Assembly: GCF_004217185.1 (NCBI RefSeq)
Contig: NZ_SHKL01000001.1
Location: 867,001-931,000, forward strand
Source of the DNA: Pseudonocardia sediminis
Lineage (GTDB): Bacteria; Actinomycetota; Actinomycetes; Mycobacteriales; Pseudonocardiaceae
DNA length: 64,000 nt
Direction: 5' to 3'
Part shown: piece after piece, positions 25,959-35,401 of the stretch
Position numbering within the stretch: position 1 is the first letter of the stretch
Layout of the letters: each line of letters opens with the position of its first letter
Translations under genes and position numbers: made by a program
The notes under the pieces: generated by a model
Database searches by the model: none
The model's input: the letters and a program-made list of their open reading frames with translations, nothing else
What the model was told of the DNA's origin: nothing

Positions 25959-26901
25959 GACGACGAAGACGAACGATCCTGTGGACGCGGCACCCGGCGG
26001 GACCGCCGGCTCCGGCGCGACCGGGCCGGCGGACCGCGAGTTCACCGTCGCCGAGCGCAGCCAGGGCCAGCTCGTCCTGCGCCGGTTCCTGCAGCACCGG
26101 GCGGCGATGATCAGCCTCGTCGTGCTGGTGCTGCTGATCCTGCTGGCCTACGTCGGCGGGGCGCTGTGGCGCTACGACGTCGGGGAGATCACCCCGGACA
26201 ATTCGCAGCCGCCGTCGTTCGACCATCCCTTCGGTACGGACGCGGTCGGCAAGGACCAGTTCGCCCAGGTCCTCGGCGGGACCCGGATCTCGCTCCAGGT
26301 GTCGATCATGGTGGCCGTGCTCGCGACGATCGTCGGGACGCTGTGGGGATCGGTCGCCGGCTATTTCGGCGGGCGCGTCGACACGATCATGATGCGGATC
26401 GCGGACCTGATCCTGACGCTGCCGCTGATCGCGGTGGCGGCGATGCTCGCCAACAACTTCGGCGGTACCTGGTACCTGATCGGCCTGGTCATCGCGGGTC
26501 TGTACTGGGCCTACGTGTCCCGGGTCGCGCGCGGCGTGGTGCTGTCGCTGCGGGAGAAGGAGTACATCGAGGCCGCCCGCGCCCTCGGCGCCTCCGACAC
26601 CCGGATCATCCTGCGCCACCTCGTGCCGAACGCCCTGGGTTCGATCCTGGTCAACCTGACGATCCTGGTCGCCCTGGCGATCCTGCTCGAGACGGCGCTG
26701 TCCTACCTCGGCTTCGGCGTGCAGACTCCGGACACCTCGCTCGGCCTGCTGGTCAGCGAGGCCCAGACGGCGCTGACCACCCGGCCGTGGCTGTTCTACT
26801 TCCCCGGCCTGTTCATCATCATCATCGCGCTCACGATCAACTTCATCGGCGACGGCCTGCGTGACGCGTTCGACCCGCAGCAGACGAAGGTGCGCCAGTG
26901 A
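25951..26901 (+). CDS. Oligopeptide ABC transporter permease, DppC/OppC type
   Basis: A 316-residue second permease subunit. After a polar tail of about 45 residues, it has the OppC_N segment (LVLRRFLQHRAAMISLVVLVLLILLAYV in part), the DHPFGTD-GKD box characteristic of DppC, and the coupling loop REKEYIEAARALGASDTRIILRHL. Six TM segments. Start codon overlaps the upstream gene by 8 nt and its stop overlaps the next start by 4 nt, confirming one transcript. Confidence 0.9.
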   Translation: MSETTKTNDPVDAAPGGTAGSGATGPADREFTVAERSQGQLVLRRFLQHRAAMISLVVLVLLILLAYVGGALWRYDVGEITPDNSQPPSFDHPFGTDAVGKDQFAQVLGGTRISLQVSIMVAVLATIVGTLWGSVAGYFGGRVDTIMMRIADLILTLPLIAVAAMLANNFGGTWYLIGLVIAGLYWAYVSRVARGVVLSLREKEYIEAARALGASDTRIILRHLVPNALGSILVNLTILVALAILLETALSYLGFGVQTPDTSLGLLVSEAQTALTTRPWLFYFPGLFIIIIALTINFIGDGLRDAFDPQQTKVRQ

Positions 26902-27983
26902 GCCCCGCCCCGCCGACCCCGGCCACGACGGACACCGTGCTCGAGGTGTCCGGCCTCAACGTCACGTTCCCGAGCTCGGACGGAGCGGTACGCGCCGTGC
27001 GCGGCGTGGACTACTCGCTGCGCCGCGGGGAGATCCTCGGGATCGTCGGCGAGTCCGGCTCCGGCAAGTCCGTGACGTCGATGGCCGTGATGGGACTGCT
27101 CCCGAGGACGGCGACGGTCACCGGCTCGATCACGTTCGACGGGCAGGACCTGCTGACGCTGTCCGAGCAGCAGCTCAACGGGATCCGGGGCGACCGGATC
27201 GCGATGATCTTCCAGGATCCGATGACGTCGCTGAACCCCGTCTACACGGTCGGGGCGCAGATCGCCGAGGCCGTCCGCGCGCACCGCGACGTCACCAAGG
27301 CCCAGGCGCTCGAGCGGGCGGTGGAGCTGCTGCGCACGGTCCGGATCCCGAACCCGGAGCAGCGGGTCGGCTCGTACCCGCACGAGCTCTCCGGCGGCAT
27401 GCGCCAGCGCGTGGTGATCGCGATCGCGATGGCCAACGACCCGGACGTGATCATCGCCGACGAGCCGACGACGGCCCTGGACGTCACCGTGCAGGCGCAG
27501 ATCCTCGACGCGCTCAAGGCCGCCCAGGCCGAGACCGGTGCGGCGATGGTGCTGATCACCCACGACCTCGGCGTCATCGCCGGGCAGGCCGACCGGGTGA
27601 TGGTGATGTACGCGGGCAAGCTGGTCGAGGTCGGCTCGGTGGAGGACATCTTCTACACCCCGCGGATGCCCTACACGCTGGGCCTGCTCGGCAGCCTGCC
27701 GCGCCTGGACCAGCAGGCCGAGCGGCTCACCCCGATCCCGGGGTCGCCGCCGTCGGTGGTGAACATGCCGCCGGGATGCCCGTTCTCCCCGCGCTGTCCA
27801 CTGTCCACACCGGAGTGCGACGAGACCGAGCCGGTCCTGGAGTCGGTCGGGGACGACCACCGGGCGGCGTGTCACCACTCGTCGGAGGTCTCCGGAGCGC
27901 GTCCGGACGACGTGTTCGACACGACGGCCGTCGACGCCGAGGCGCTCGGCGAGTTCGTTCAGGCCGCGGAGGGACAGGCATGA
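26898..27983 (+). CDS. Oligopeptide ABC transporter ATPase, DppD/OppD type
   Basis: A 361-residue ATPase. Walker A GESGSGKS is at 51-58, the signature is [10 protein letters not shown], Walker [15 protein letters not shown], and the C-terminal oligopeptide-transporter (Oligo_HPY) region contains [20 protein letters not shown] with clustered cysteines, which in relatives binds an Fe-S cluster of uncertain role. GTG start with GTGA overlap. It pairs with the DppF-type ATPase encoded next to power uptake. Confidence 0.92.
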   Translation: MSPAPPTPATTDTVLEVSGLNVTFPSSDGAVRAVRGVDYSLRRGEILGIVGESGSGKSVTSMAVMGLLPRTATVTGSITFDGQDLLTLSEQQLNGIRGDRIAMIFQDPMTSLNPVYTVGAQIAEAVRAHRDVTKAQALERAVELLRTVRIPNPEQRVGSYPHELSGGMRQRVVIAIAMANDPDVIIADEPTTALDVTVQAQILDALKAAQAETGAAMVLITHDLGVIAGQADRVMVMYAGKLVEVGSVEDIFYTPRMPYTLGLLGSLPRLDQQAERLTPIPGSPPSVVNMPPGCPFSPRCPLSTPECDETEPVLESVGDDHRAACHHSSEVSGARPDDVFDTTAVDAEALGEFVQAAEGQA

Positions 27984-29017
27984 GCACCGCAGGAACGAAC
28001 ACCGGGACCCGGACGCTGCTCTCGGCCCGCAACCTCGTCAAGCACTTCCCGGTCCGCGGCGGGGGACTGCTGCGCCGCACGGTCGGGCAGGTGCACGCGG
28101 TCTGCGACGTCTCGTTCGAGCTGGCCGAGGGGGAGACCCTCGGACTGGTCGGGGAGTCCGGCTGCGGCAAGTCGACGACGGCGCGGGTCGCGCTGAACCT
28201 GATCCCGGCCACGTCCGGCGAGGTCCGGTTCGGTGACCGCGAGCTGACGTCGACGAACGCGAAGGACATGCGCGCGCTGCGCCGGGAGATGCAGCTCGTC
28301 TTCCAGGACCCGTACGCGTCGCTGGACCCGCGGATGCCCGTCAGCGAGCTGATCGCCGAGCCGCTGCGCATCCACGGGCTCTACGACGCCGGCGGGCGCC
28401 AGCAGGTGCGTGACCTGATGAAGACGGTGGGGCTCAAGCCCGAGCACGGCAACCGGTACGCCCACGAGTTCTCCGGCGGGCAGCGCCAGCGCATCGGCAT
28501 CGCCCGCGCGCTGGCCCTGCGCCCGAAGCTGCTGGTGCTCGACGAGCCCGTGTCGGCGCTGGACGTCTCGATCCAGGCCGGCGTGCTGAACCTGCTGCAG
28601 GAGCTGCAGGCCGAGCTGGGGCTGAGCTACCTGTTCGTCTCCCACGACCTGTCCGTGGTGCGCCACATCGCGGACCGGATCGCGGTGATGTACCTGGGCC
28701 GGATCGTCGAGACCGGACCGGCCGAGCAGCTGTTCACCTCCCCGGCGCACCCGTACACGCACGCGCTGATCTCGGCGATCCCGCTGCCGGACCCGCGCCG
28801 GGAACGCGCGCGCGAGCGGATCACGGTGGTCGGGGACCTGCCCAGCCCGGCCGACCCGCCCAGCGGCTGCCGGTTCCGCACCCGGTGCCCGAAGTTCGCG
28901 ACCGAGCTCGACGCGTCGCAGCAGTCGCGGTGCACCGACGAGATCCCGGAGCTCACCGACCGCGGCACCGGGCACCCGGTGGCGTGCCACTTCGCGGAGG
29001 CCCGCTCGCTGCTCTGA
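27980..29017 (+). CDS. Oligopeptide ABC transporter ATPase, DppF/OppF type
   Basis: A 345-residue ATPase, last gene of the operon. Walker A GESGCGKS is at 58-65, the signature EFSGGQRQRIGIA, Walker B LVLDEPVSALDVS, and the C-terminal PPSGCRFRTRCP motif is the Oligo_HPY box. Start ATG overlaps the previous stop (ATGA). A strong bidirectional hairpin follows 20 bp after the stop. Confidence 0.93.
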   Translation: MSTAGTNTGTRTLLSARNLVKHFPVRGGGLLRRTVGQVHAVCDVSFELAEGETLGLVGESGCGKSTTARVALNLIPATSGEVRFGDRELTSTNAKDMRALRREMQLVFQDPYASLDPRMPVSELIAEPLRIHGLYDAGGRQQVRDLMKTVGLKPEHGNRYAHEFSGGQRQRIGIARALALRPKLLVLDEPVSALDVSIQAGVLNLLQELQAELGLSYLFVSHDLSVVRHIADRIAVMYLGRIVETGPAEQLFTSPAHPYTHALISAIPLPDPRRERARERITVVGDLPSPADPPSGCRFRTRCPKFATELDASQQSRCTDEIPELTDRGTGHPVACHFAEARSLL

Positions 29018-29036
29018 GGCGGATGATCGATCTGTG

Positions 29037-29072
29037 GGTCACATCCGTGCCGTCGGTGGCACGGATGTGACC
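29037..29072. terminator. Bidirectional terminator between dpp-type operon and MFS gene
   Basis: A perfect 15-bp stem (29037-29051 with 29058-29072) with a 6-nt loop lies between two convergent genes, 20 bp after one stop and 12 bp after the other. It can serve both strands. Confidence 0.85.
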
Positions 29073-29083
29073 ACGAGAGTCGA

Positions 29084-30385
29084 TCACGAAGGCCGGTCGG
29101 GGACCCGCCACCGGCGCAGGGTCGGACTGACGACGGCGATCCCGGCGACCACGACCGCACACGCGAGCCCGCCGGTGACCGCCGCCGTCGACGCCGAGAA
29201 CAGACCGGCGACCGCTCCGGCCCGCGCGTCGCCGATACCCGGTCCACCGGCCCCGACGACGTACTCGGCGGAGCTCACCCGGCCCCGGTAGGAGTCCGGC
29301 GTCGCGAGCTGGACCAGACCGCCGCGGGAGATCACCGAGATCGTGTCCGCCGCCCCGGCCACGGCCAGGAACACCAGCGTGGGGACCAGGCCGTCGACGA
29401 GGCCGAACCCGGCGAGCGCGACACCCCACACGCCCGCGGCGACGAGGCCGACCCGCCCCGGCCGGGCCGACCGGGTAACCGGACCGGACGTGACCCCCGC
29501 GACGAGCCCGCCCACCGCGATCGCGGAGAGGAACAGGCCGAGCGTGCGCGGGTCGCCGCCGAACCGCTCCTGGTTGAGCACCGGGAACAGCGCGACCGGC
29601 ATGGCCAGCACGGTCGCGGCGAGATCGGAGGCCAGTGCGCCGCGCAGCACGGGGCGCCGGTGGACGAACCGCAGACCGTCGGTGGCCGCGCGGAACCCGG
29701 CCGTCAGGTGCGCGGCGATCATCGAGCGCCGTTCTCCCGCCCCGGCCACCGCCCGTCCGTCCGCCGTGACGACGACCGGTGCCGACGGCCGGCTCCGCGG
29801 CAGCCGGGCGACGCCGAGCAGCGAGACCGCGATCAGCAGCGCGTCCGCGCCGTAGGCGGCTCCGGTGCCCCATCGCGCGATCACGACGCCGGCCAGCGCG
29901 GGGCCGGCCAGCGTCGCGGCCTGCGCGCTCAGGTGACCCAGCGCGACCCCGGCCGGGACCCGGCCGACGGGGAGCACCGTCGTGAGGAACGCCCGCCGGG
30001 CCGACCAGCCCAGGGAGCCGAACGCCGTCTGCAGGCCGACCACGGCCAGCACCAGGACCGCCGACCCGGCGCCCGCCGCCGACTGCGTCGCCAGCAGCGC
30101 GGCCGCGAGGGCGGCCCCGGCGCTCGTCACGAGGATCACCCCGCGCCGGTCGACGGTGTCCGCGAGCGTGCCGCCGACGAGCCCGAAGACCGCGGTCGCG
30201 ACGCCGGTGACCAGCCCGATCGCTCCGACGCTCAGCGGGCTGCGGGTGAGCTCCCAGACGTCGACGAGCACCGCGACGACGGCGACCCGGCCGCCGAGCA
30301 TCTGCGCCGTCGTCCCGATCCACAGTAGACGGAAGTCGCGGTGCCGCAGCGGGCGCAGGTCCAGCACCCGGTCCAGGCGGTTCAC
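29084..30385 (-). CDS. MFS transporter (MFS_3/enterobactin-exporter-like)
   Basis: A 433-residue major facilitator protein with about 12 TM segments. The start RLDRVLDLRPLRHRDFRLLWIGTTAQMLGG in parts (RPLRHRDFRLLW) is typical of the MFS_3/EntS-like subfamily of efflux pumps, and the loop GGTLADTVDRR is the A-motif equivalent after TM2. Its GTG start overlaps the stop of the MarR gene (GTGA), so both are co-transcribed. Likely exports a toxic or signalling compound sensed by the MarR protein; the compound is unknown. Confidence 0.85.
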   Translation of the reverse strand: MNRLDRVLDLRPLRHRDFRLLWIGTTAQMLGGRVAVVAVLVDVWELTRSPLSVGAIGLVTGVATAVFGLVGGTLADTVDRRGVILVTSAGAALAAALLATQSAAGAGSAVLVLAVVGLQTAFGSLGWSARRAFLTTVLPVGRVPAGVALGHLSAQAATLAGPALAGVVIARWGTGAAYGADALLIAVSLLGVARLPRSRPSAPVVVTADGRAVAGAGERRSMIAAHLTAGFRAATDGLRFVHRRPVLRGALASDLAATVLAMPVALFPVLNQERFGGDPRTLGLFLSAIAVGGLVAGVTSGPVTRSARPGRVGLVAAGVWGVALAGFGLVDGLVPTLVFLAVAGAADTISVISRGGLVQLATPDSYRGRVSSAEYVVGAGGPGIGDARAGAVAGLFSASTAAVTGGLACAVVVAGIAVVSPTLRRWRVPDRPS

Positions 30386-30879
30386 GTCCCGGGCTGGTCG
30401 AGCTTCTCGGTGATGCGGTCCAGGAACCTTCGGCGCGCCAGGGCGACCGTCATGGCGTCGATCCAGGTCTGCAGCGACGAGGGCAGCTCGGCCTGAAGCT
30501 CGGCGAAGGCCTGCTCGGTCGCCCGCCACTCCGCCTCCAGGAACGGGACCAGGGCGAGGCCCTCGGCGGTCAGCTCCACCTGCCGGGTCCGCGCGTCGGG
30601 GCCGGGCGTGGTCGCGACGAGGCCCTCGCCCCGCATCGCCGTGACGGTCTGGCTCATCGCCGAGTGCGTCACGTCGATCTCGGCGGCGAGCGCCTTCACC
30701 GTCATCGGCCCGCGGTGACGCAGGCGGATCAGCGCGATCGTGAACCGCGGCCGCACACCGGTGACGCCCTCCCGTTCGTAGAGGCGGGAGATCTCGCCGT
30801 CGAGCCCGTCGAGGAGCTCCTTGAGCGGACGCAGTGCGCTCTCGAGGGTCGGGTCGTCGCCGGCCGCCGCGTTCGTCAC
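30382..30879 (-). CDS. MarR-family regulator of the MFS operon
   Basis: A 165-residue MarR protein: winged helix at about residues 55-100 (LIRLRHRGPMTVKALAAEI, then THSAMSQTVTAMRGEGLV, then the wing PGPDARTRQVELT). First gene of a two-gene operon with the efflux pump. GTG 30879 lies exactly 6 nt after TATATT, and an imperfect palindrome spans the -10, consistent with autorepression relieved by a ligand. Typical length for the family. Confidence 0.87.
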   Translation of the reverse strand: MTNAAAGDDPTLESALRPLKELLDGLDGEISRLYEREGVTGVRPRFTIALIRLRHRGPMTVKALAAEIDVTHSAMSQTVTAMRGEGLVATTPGPDARTRQVELTAEGLALVPFLEAEWRATEQAFAELQAELPSSLQTWIDAMTVALARRRFLDRITEKLDQPGT

Positions 30880-30900
30880 AGCGCTAATATAACAGCACTG
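30879..30900. promoter_or_regulatory. MarR operator overlapping the -10 and start codon
   Basis: On the plus strand CAGCGCT (30879-30885) and AGCACTG (30894-30900) are inverted repeats with one mismatch around an 8-bp AT-rich centre that contains the minus-strand -10 TATATT. Size and position suit a MarR dimer that blocks its own operon. Confidence 0.6.
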
Positions 30901-30959
30901 TCAGGAATGGTGGAGCGGCTGCGCGCAGGCCACGAGCGGCCGGTGGAACACTGGTCGGC

Positions 30960-32009
30960 GTGTCGCTGGTGCTGGGGATCGAGACGTCCTGCGACGAGAC
31001 CGGGGCCGGTCTCGTCGCCGACGGGGTGCTGCTCGGGGACGGGCTGGCCTCCAGCGCGGACGAGCACGCCCGCTTCGGCGGGGTCGTGCCGGAGGTGGCG
31101 GCGCGGGCGCACGTGAGCGCCGTCGTGCCGATGGTGCGGATGGCCGTCGAGCGGGCGGGGGTGTCGCTGTCCGACGTCGACGCCGTCGCGGTGACGGCCG
31201 GGCCCGGTCTGTCGCCGGCGCTGCACGTCGGGGTGGCCGCGGCGAAGGCGTACGCGACGGCGCTGGGGGTGCCGCTGCACGGGGTGCACCACCTGGCCGG
31301 GCACGCCGCCGTCGACGTCCTGGAGCACGGGCCGCTCCCCGAGCGCTGCGTGGCGTTGATCGTCTCCGGCGGGCACACGTCGCTGCTGTCGATGGGCGAC
31401 CTGGCCCGCGACCCGGTCGTCCACCTCGGCGACACCGTCGACGACGCCGCGGGGGAGGCCTTCGACAAGGTCGCCCGCCTGCTCGGCCTGCCCTATCCCG
31501 GTGGCCCCGCGATCTCGAAGGCCGCGCTGGAGGGCGACCCGCACGCGGTCGCGTTCCCGCGCCCGATGACCGGCCCACGCGACGCGCCCTTCGGGTTCTC
31601 CTTCTCCGGCCTCAAGACGGCCGTCGCCCGGCACGTGGAGGCCACCCACGACGCCGGTCGCGCGCTCGCCGTGCCGGACGTCGCCGCGTCGTTCCAGCAG
31701 GCGGTGGTCGACGTGCTGGTGCGCAAGGCCGTCCGCGCATGCCGGGAGCAGGAGTCGGACACGCTGCTGATGGTCGGCGGGGTCGCGGCGAACCGCGCCC
31801 TGCGCGAGGGGATGGAGACGGCCTGCGCCGGCGCCGGCATCACCCTGCGCGTCCCCGTCCCGCGCCTGTGTACCGACAACGGTGCGATGATCGCCGCGCT
31901 CGGCGACCTGCTGGTGCGCGCCGACGTGCCGCCCGCGGGACTGGCGAGCACCGCCGTCCCGTCGGTGGAGCTCACGGGCGCGCTGGTGCCGGTCCCGCAG
32001 CCGGTGTGA
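30960..32009 (+). CDS. tsaD: tRNA N6-threonylcarbamoyladenosine transferase TsaD
   Basis: A 349-residue TsaD (Gcp/Kae1), which transfers the threonylcarbamoyl group to A37 of ANN-decoding tRNAs with TsaB. ASKHA landmarks: GIETSCDET (6-14), [12 protein letters not shown], metal ligands H111 and H115 in [49 protein letters not shown] and CTDNGAMIA. The GTG at 30960 is used. No tsaB, tsaE or rimI lies beside it, unlike the usual actinobacterial arrangement. It is either the sole relocated copy or a second one. Confidence 0.93.
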   Translation: MSLVLGIETSCDETGAGLVADGVLLGDGLASSADEHARFGGVVPEVAARAHVSAVVPMVRMAVERAGVSLSDVDAVAVTAGPGLSPALHVGVAAAKAYATALGVPLHGVHHLAGHAAVDVLEHGPLPERCVALIVSGGHTSLLSMGDLARDPVVHLGDTVDDAAGEAFDKVARLLGLPYPGGPAISKAALEGDPHAVAFPRPMTGPRDAPFGFSFSGLKTAVARHVEATHDAGRALAVPDVAASFQQAVVDVLVRKAVRACREQESDTLLMVGGVAANRALREGMETACAGAGITLRVPVPRLCTDNGAMIAALGDLLVRADVPPAGLASTAVPSVELTGALVPVPQPV

Positions 32010-32060
32010 CTCGTGCTCCCGGCACGGCCGCACCCGTGATCACCTCGTAAGCTCCGCGAC

Positions 32061-32966
32061 GTGCCCGCCGACCGACGACTGCTCCTCGTCCACGCCCACC
32101 CGGACGACGAGACGCTGACCACCGGCGGCACCATCGCGCGCTACGCGGCCGACCCGGGGACCGACGTCACCGTCGTGACCGCCACCCTCGGCGAGGAGGG
32201 CGAGGTCATCCCGCCCGAGCTGGCCGGGCTCGCCCCCGACCACGCCGACCAGCTCGGCGGCTACCGGATCGGTGAGCTGGCGGGCGCGCTGGAGGCCCTC
32301 GGATCGCCGGAGCACCTCTTCCTGGGCGGCACCGGGCGGTGGCGCGACAGCGGCATGGTGCTGGCCGGGCACGGCACCCGCGCCGCGCTCCCGCCGGAGC
32401 TGCACCCGCGCGCGTTCGCCGCCCCGGGGCCGTTCGGGACCCAGCTCGCGCAGCTGCTGGAGGTCGTCGACCGGGTGCGCCCGCAGGTCATCGTCGGGTA
32501 CGCCGACGACGGCGGGTACGGCCACCCGGACCACGTGCGCGTGCACGAGATCTGCGCCGCCGCGGCCGCCGCCCGCCCGGACGTCGTCGCGAAGCTGTAC
32601 TACGCCGTGCAGTCCCGGTCCGAGCTCGACGCCGGGATCGCCGGTCTCGCCGGCCGGTCCGGGCTGCCGTTCACCGAGCCCGAGCCGGACGAGCTGCCCA
32701 GCGTCGCGGACGCCGAGGTGACGACCCGGATCGACGTGACGCCGGTGCGCGCCGCGCGGATCGCCGCGATGCGGGCCCACGCCACCCAGATCTCGGTCTG
32801 GAACGACCCGGAGGAGCCGGGGTTCGTGGCCTACGCGATGAGCAACGAGGTGGCCCAGCCGCTGCTCGGGGTCGAGGAGTTCGTGCTCGCCGGGGCGGGA
32901 CCGGGGTTCGTGACCGACCGCGGCGGCCGGGCCGAGACCGACCTGTTCGAAGGGATCGACCCGTGA
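32061..32966 (+). CDS. mshB: Mycothiol biosynthesis deacetylase MshB
   Basis: A 301-residue GlcNAc-Ins deacetylase, the zinc enzyme that makes GlcN-Ins in mycothiol synthesis. Zinc ligands are in HAHPDDE (H13, D16) and HPDH (155-158); the general base is D15. C-terminal blocks DVTPVRAARIAAMRAHATQI and FALSNE-like FVAYAMSNEVAQP are those of MshB rather than Mca. GTG start lies 7 nt after TAAGCT. The next two genes follow with GTGA overlaps, forming a three-gene operon. Confidence 0.92.
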   Translation: MPADRRLLLVHAHPDDETLTTGGTIARYAADPGTDVTVVTATLGEEGEVIPPELAGLAPDHADQLGGYRIGELAGALEALGSPEHLFLGGTGRWRDSGMVLAGHGTRAALPPELHPRAFAAPGPFGTQLAQLLEVVDRVRPQVIVGYADDGGYGHPDHVRVHEICAAAAAARPDVVAKLYYAVQSRSELDAGIAGLAGRSGLPFTEPEPDELPSVADAEVTTRIDVTPVRAARIAAMRAHATQISVWNDPEEPGFVAYAMSNEVAQPLLGVEEFVLAGAGPGFVTDRGGRAETDLFEGIDP

Positions 32967-33400
32967 CCCGAGCCCCGATGATCGTCGCCCTGCTGGTCCT
33001 CTCGGTCCTGCTGGCCGTGCTGGAGCTGATCTTCCAGTCGCTCTACATCGGACCGGTGCCGGTCCCGCTCGGGACGCTGATGATCCTGCTGACCATGCCG
33101 TGGCTGGTCCGCGCCACCGTCGAGGTCCTGCCGAGCGTCGGCGGCGCCGCCGCGCCGATCCTCGTCTGGTTCCTGACCACCGCCGTCGTCGGTGCCCTCG
33201 GGCCCGGCGGGGACGTGCTGCTGCCGCTGGTGTCCGGGAGCTCGCTGGCGTGGCAGACGCCGTTGCTGCTGTTCACCGGCGTCGCGGTCGGGCTGGTCTG
33301 CTTCCGGCGGGCGGTCGAGCGCCTGGCCGAGCAGGCTGCCGATGCACGACTCGGCGCCGGTACCGGGCCGCAGACCACCACCAGGAAGGCCCGATCGTGA
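32963..33400 (+). CDS. Membrane protein downstream of mshB
   Basis: A 145-residue protein with four hydrophobic segments (about residues 6-28, 34-52, 60-82 and 98-115) and a polar tail. It occupies the place of the conserved membrane protein that follows mshB in mycobacteria (Rv1171, as I recall). The GTG overlaps the mshB stop by 4 nt and its own stop overlaps the next start by 4 nt. Function unknown; a tie to mycothiol is suggested only by conserved linkage. Confidence 0.7.
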   Translation: MTRAPMIVALLVLSVLLAVLELIFQSLYIGPVPVPLGTLMILLTMPWLVRATVEVLPSVGGAAAPILVWFLTTAVVGALGPGGDVLLPLVSGSSLAWQTPLLLFTGVAVGLVCFRRAVERLAEQAADARLGAGTGPQTTTRKARS

Positions 33401-34224
33401 CCGACACCCGTTCCGGAGACCACCCGCGCAGCAACGGCCCGATCAGCGACGACGCCATCGTCACCATCCTGCGCCCGTTCGTGCGGGCGACCCGGCCGGT
33501 GCTCGACGGCCTGCGCGAGACCGACCCGTTCGGCCTGCGGTCGCGGGTCGGCCCGGACGCCGTCACCGGCACCGACGTCGAGCCGGAGGAGCGCAAGCTC
33601 TCGGACAAGATCCTCGACGCGCTGGCGTCGGTGCAGGTCCCCGGCACCTCGGCCTGGGCGGCGATGGACGTCGAGGCGCGCGAGCACTGGTGGGTCTACC
33701 GGGTCGGGCGCTTCACCACGCTGATCGCCGCCATCCCGGGCCTGGGCGGCGCGCTGGCGCGGACGCTGCCGGTGTCCTCGGCGGTCGGCGCGGCCGGGCA
33801 GGGACTGCTGCTGGTCGCCGTGGCCGGCGAGCACGGCGTGCACGACGAGCCGCAGCTCGTCTCGCTGCTGGCGTCGGTGCTGTTCCGGCGCGACATCGTC
33901 CCGGCGGAGAAGCTCAGTGCCTCCGACGACGCGGCCGCCGACGCGGCGGCGGCGGAGCTGACCGGTGACCTGCACGGCGGCGGTCAGGGCGCCGGGACGA
34001 CGCTGCGCCGGGTCGGGTCCACGGTGTGGCGGCTGGGCCGGGCGCTGTGGTCGGTCGAGGACGAGCTGGACAAGCGCCCGCACGGTCGCTTCTACCACGA
34101 GTGGCTGGGCCTGCTGCCCGTCGTCGGGGTGGTCGGCAAGTACCTGGGGGAGTGGTCCGGTCTCAAGCGCTCGGCCCGCGCGGGCCGCAAGTGGCTGGTC
34201 CACCGGGGGCTCGCGCAGGCCTGA
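33397..34224 (+). CDS. Hypothetical protein, third gene of mshB operon
   Basis: A 275-residue protein. The first 100 residues are hydrophilic; a long hydrophobic stretch covers about 105-145 (RFTTLIAAIPGLGGALARTL and onward) and a second lies near 245-260 (LGLLPVVGVVGKYLGEW). The rest is Ala-rich and helical. Start GTG overlaps the upstream stop (GTGA). I do not recognise the family; an EcsC-like membrane-associated protein is one possibility but cannot be supported. Context gives only linkage to mshB. Confidence 0.6.
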   Translation: MTDTRSGDHPRSNGPISDDAIVTILRPFVRATRPVLDGLRETDPFGLRSRVGPDAVTGTDVEPEERKLSDKILDALASVQVPGTSAWAAMDVEAREHWWVYRVGRFTTLIAAIPGLGGALARTLPVSSAVGAAGQGLLLVAVAGEHGVHDEPQLVSLLASVLFRRDIVPAEKLSASDDAAADAAAAELTGDLHGGGQGAGTTLRRVGSTVWRLGRALWSVEDELDKRPHGRFYHEWLGLLPVVGVVGKYLGEWSGLKRSARAGRKWLVHRGLAQA

Positions 34225-34251
34225 CCCGCAGGTCTCCGGGGCCCATTCGCG

Positions 34252-35274
34252 TCACGCCGTCGCGTCCGGGCCGGGGACCAGGTAGTGGTAACGGTGGTGC
34301 TCGGTGCAGCCCAGCCGTGCGTAGAGCGCCCGCGCCGGCTCGTTGTCCAGGGCGACCTGCAGCACGGCGAACCGCGCACCCCGCGCCCGGCCCCACGCCG
34401 CGGCGTCCGCGGTCAGCCGGGCCGCGACGCCGGTCCGTCGCGCCGACGGGTCGGTGTGCAGCCGGGACAGGTACAGATGGTCGTCGACGACGGTCGCCCG
34501 TACGGCGCCGAGCACGTCGCCGTCACGGCGGGCGAGCCCGAACCCCGACTCCGGACCGTCCGGCCCGGGGACGAGCACCCGCTCCCGCGCCGCGGCACCG
34601 GGGTCGTCGGGGCCCTCGCCGAACAGGTCCCACCACGCCACGTCCGGGACGGCGTCGAACGCGACGTCGAGGGCGCCGTCCGAGGGTCCGGCGGCGCCGG
34701 CGAGTGCGCCGAGGTCCGCGACCAGCGCCGCCACCTCGGAGCCCTGCGCCCAGCCGGCCTCGAGCGCCCACCCGGCCTCCCGCACCCGGTTCGACCACGG
34801 CGAGCCCTCCGGTGTCGCGACGACCGGCGGGATCGCGTGCTCGGCGGCGAACGCGCGCACCGCGGCCAGGGCGTCGGTCACCGGCATCCCGGGGTCGGCG
34901 GCGGCCAGCGCGGAGTTCGCGCGGTGGGTGAACCCGTCCGCCGCGCGCAGGCGCCAGCCGCCCAGGTCGCGTCGCGCCACCGGCGGCCAGGCGTCGGCGC
35001 AGAGCTGCTCCAGACGGCCCACCGCGGCCCAGGAAGGCCGTCGCGGCGGCGCCGGTGGGACGGCACGGACCGCCACCACGTCGTCGGGATCCACCGTCAC
35101 CGGGCCGGACCGGGCGTGCACGACGAACGTGCCGTCGCCGGCCTCGGTGAGGTCCCCGACCGCGTCGGTGAACCGGGGCCCCGGCCCGCCGTCGGCAAAG
35201 ATCCGCCTGCGCAGCGAGACACGCTGCCCCACCAGGGCTGCGAGCCGGTCGTCGAACCGCTGGGTGGATTCCAA
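34252..35274 (-). CDS. Rv0428c-like GNAT acetyltransferase
   Basis: A 340-residue protein: an N-terminal SH3-like beta domain (about 12-75, VGQRVSLRRRI ... VTVDPDDVVAVR), a middle region rich in Ala, and a C-terminal GNAT domain with LHTDPSARRTGVAARLTADA (acetyl-CoA loop) and LDNEPARALYARLGC. This architecture matches the actinobacterial Rv0428c-like group. The TTG at 35274 is chosen because GGAGAGAGG lies 10 nt upstream and it precedes the conserved start QRFDDRLAALVG. It is divergent from fdxC. Acetyl acceptor unknown. Confidence 0.7.
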   Translation of the reverse strand: MESTQRFDDRLAALVGQRVSLRRRIFADGGPGPRFTDAVGDLTEAGDGTFVVHARSGPVTVDPDDVVAVRAVPPAPPRRPSWAAVGRLEQLCADAWPPVARRDLGGWRLRAADGFTHRANSALAAADPGMPVTDALAAVRAFAAEHAIPPVVATPEGSPWSNRVREAGWALEAGWAQGSEVAALVADLGALAGAAGPSDGALDVAFDAVPDVAWWDLFGEGPDDPGAAARERVLVPGPDGPESGFGLARRDGDVLGAVRATVVDDHLYLSRLHTDPSARRTGVAARLTADAAAWGRARGARFAVLQVALDNEPARALYARLGCTEHHRYHYLVPGPDATA

Positions 35275-35401
35275 CTGAGGCGCACCTCTCTCCTGCCCCC
35301 GCGAGGTACGCGGGTTAACCTGCCGGTAGTCGTAGTTGACCGGACACCTCACCACCACATTTTTCCGGGGGTGTTCGCAACCCGAGTGGAGGACCACCGA
35401 A

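Noticed and set aside
22959..26045. A very long minus-strand open frame (about 1,028 codons)
   Set aside because: It lies antisense to the binding-protein and permease genes, with no family-like sequence and a Val/Asp/Arg/Gln bias.
32339..33400. A longer start for the protein after mshB
   Set aside because: The upstream part is an Arg-rich shadow of mshB; the GTGA overlap at 32963 gives a clean membrane protein.
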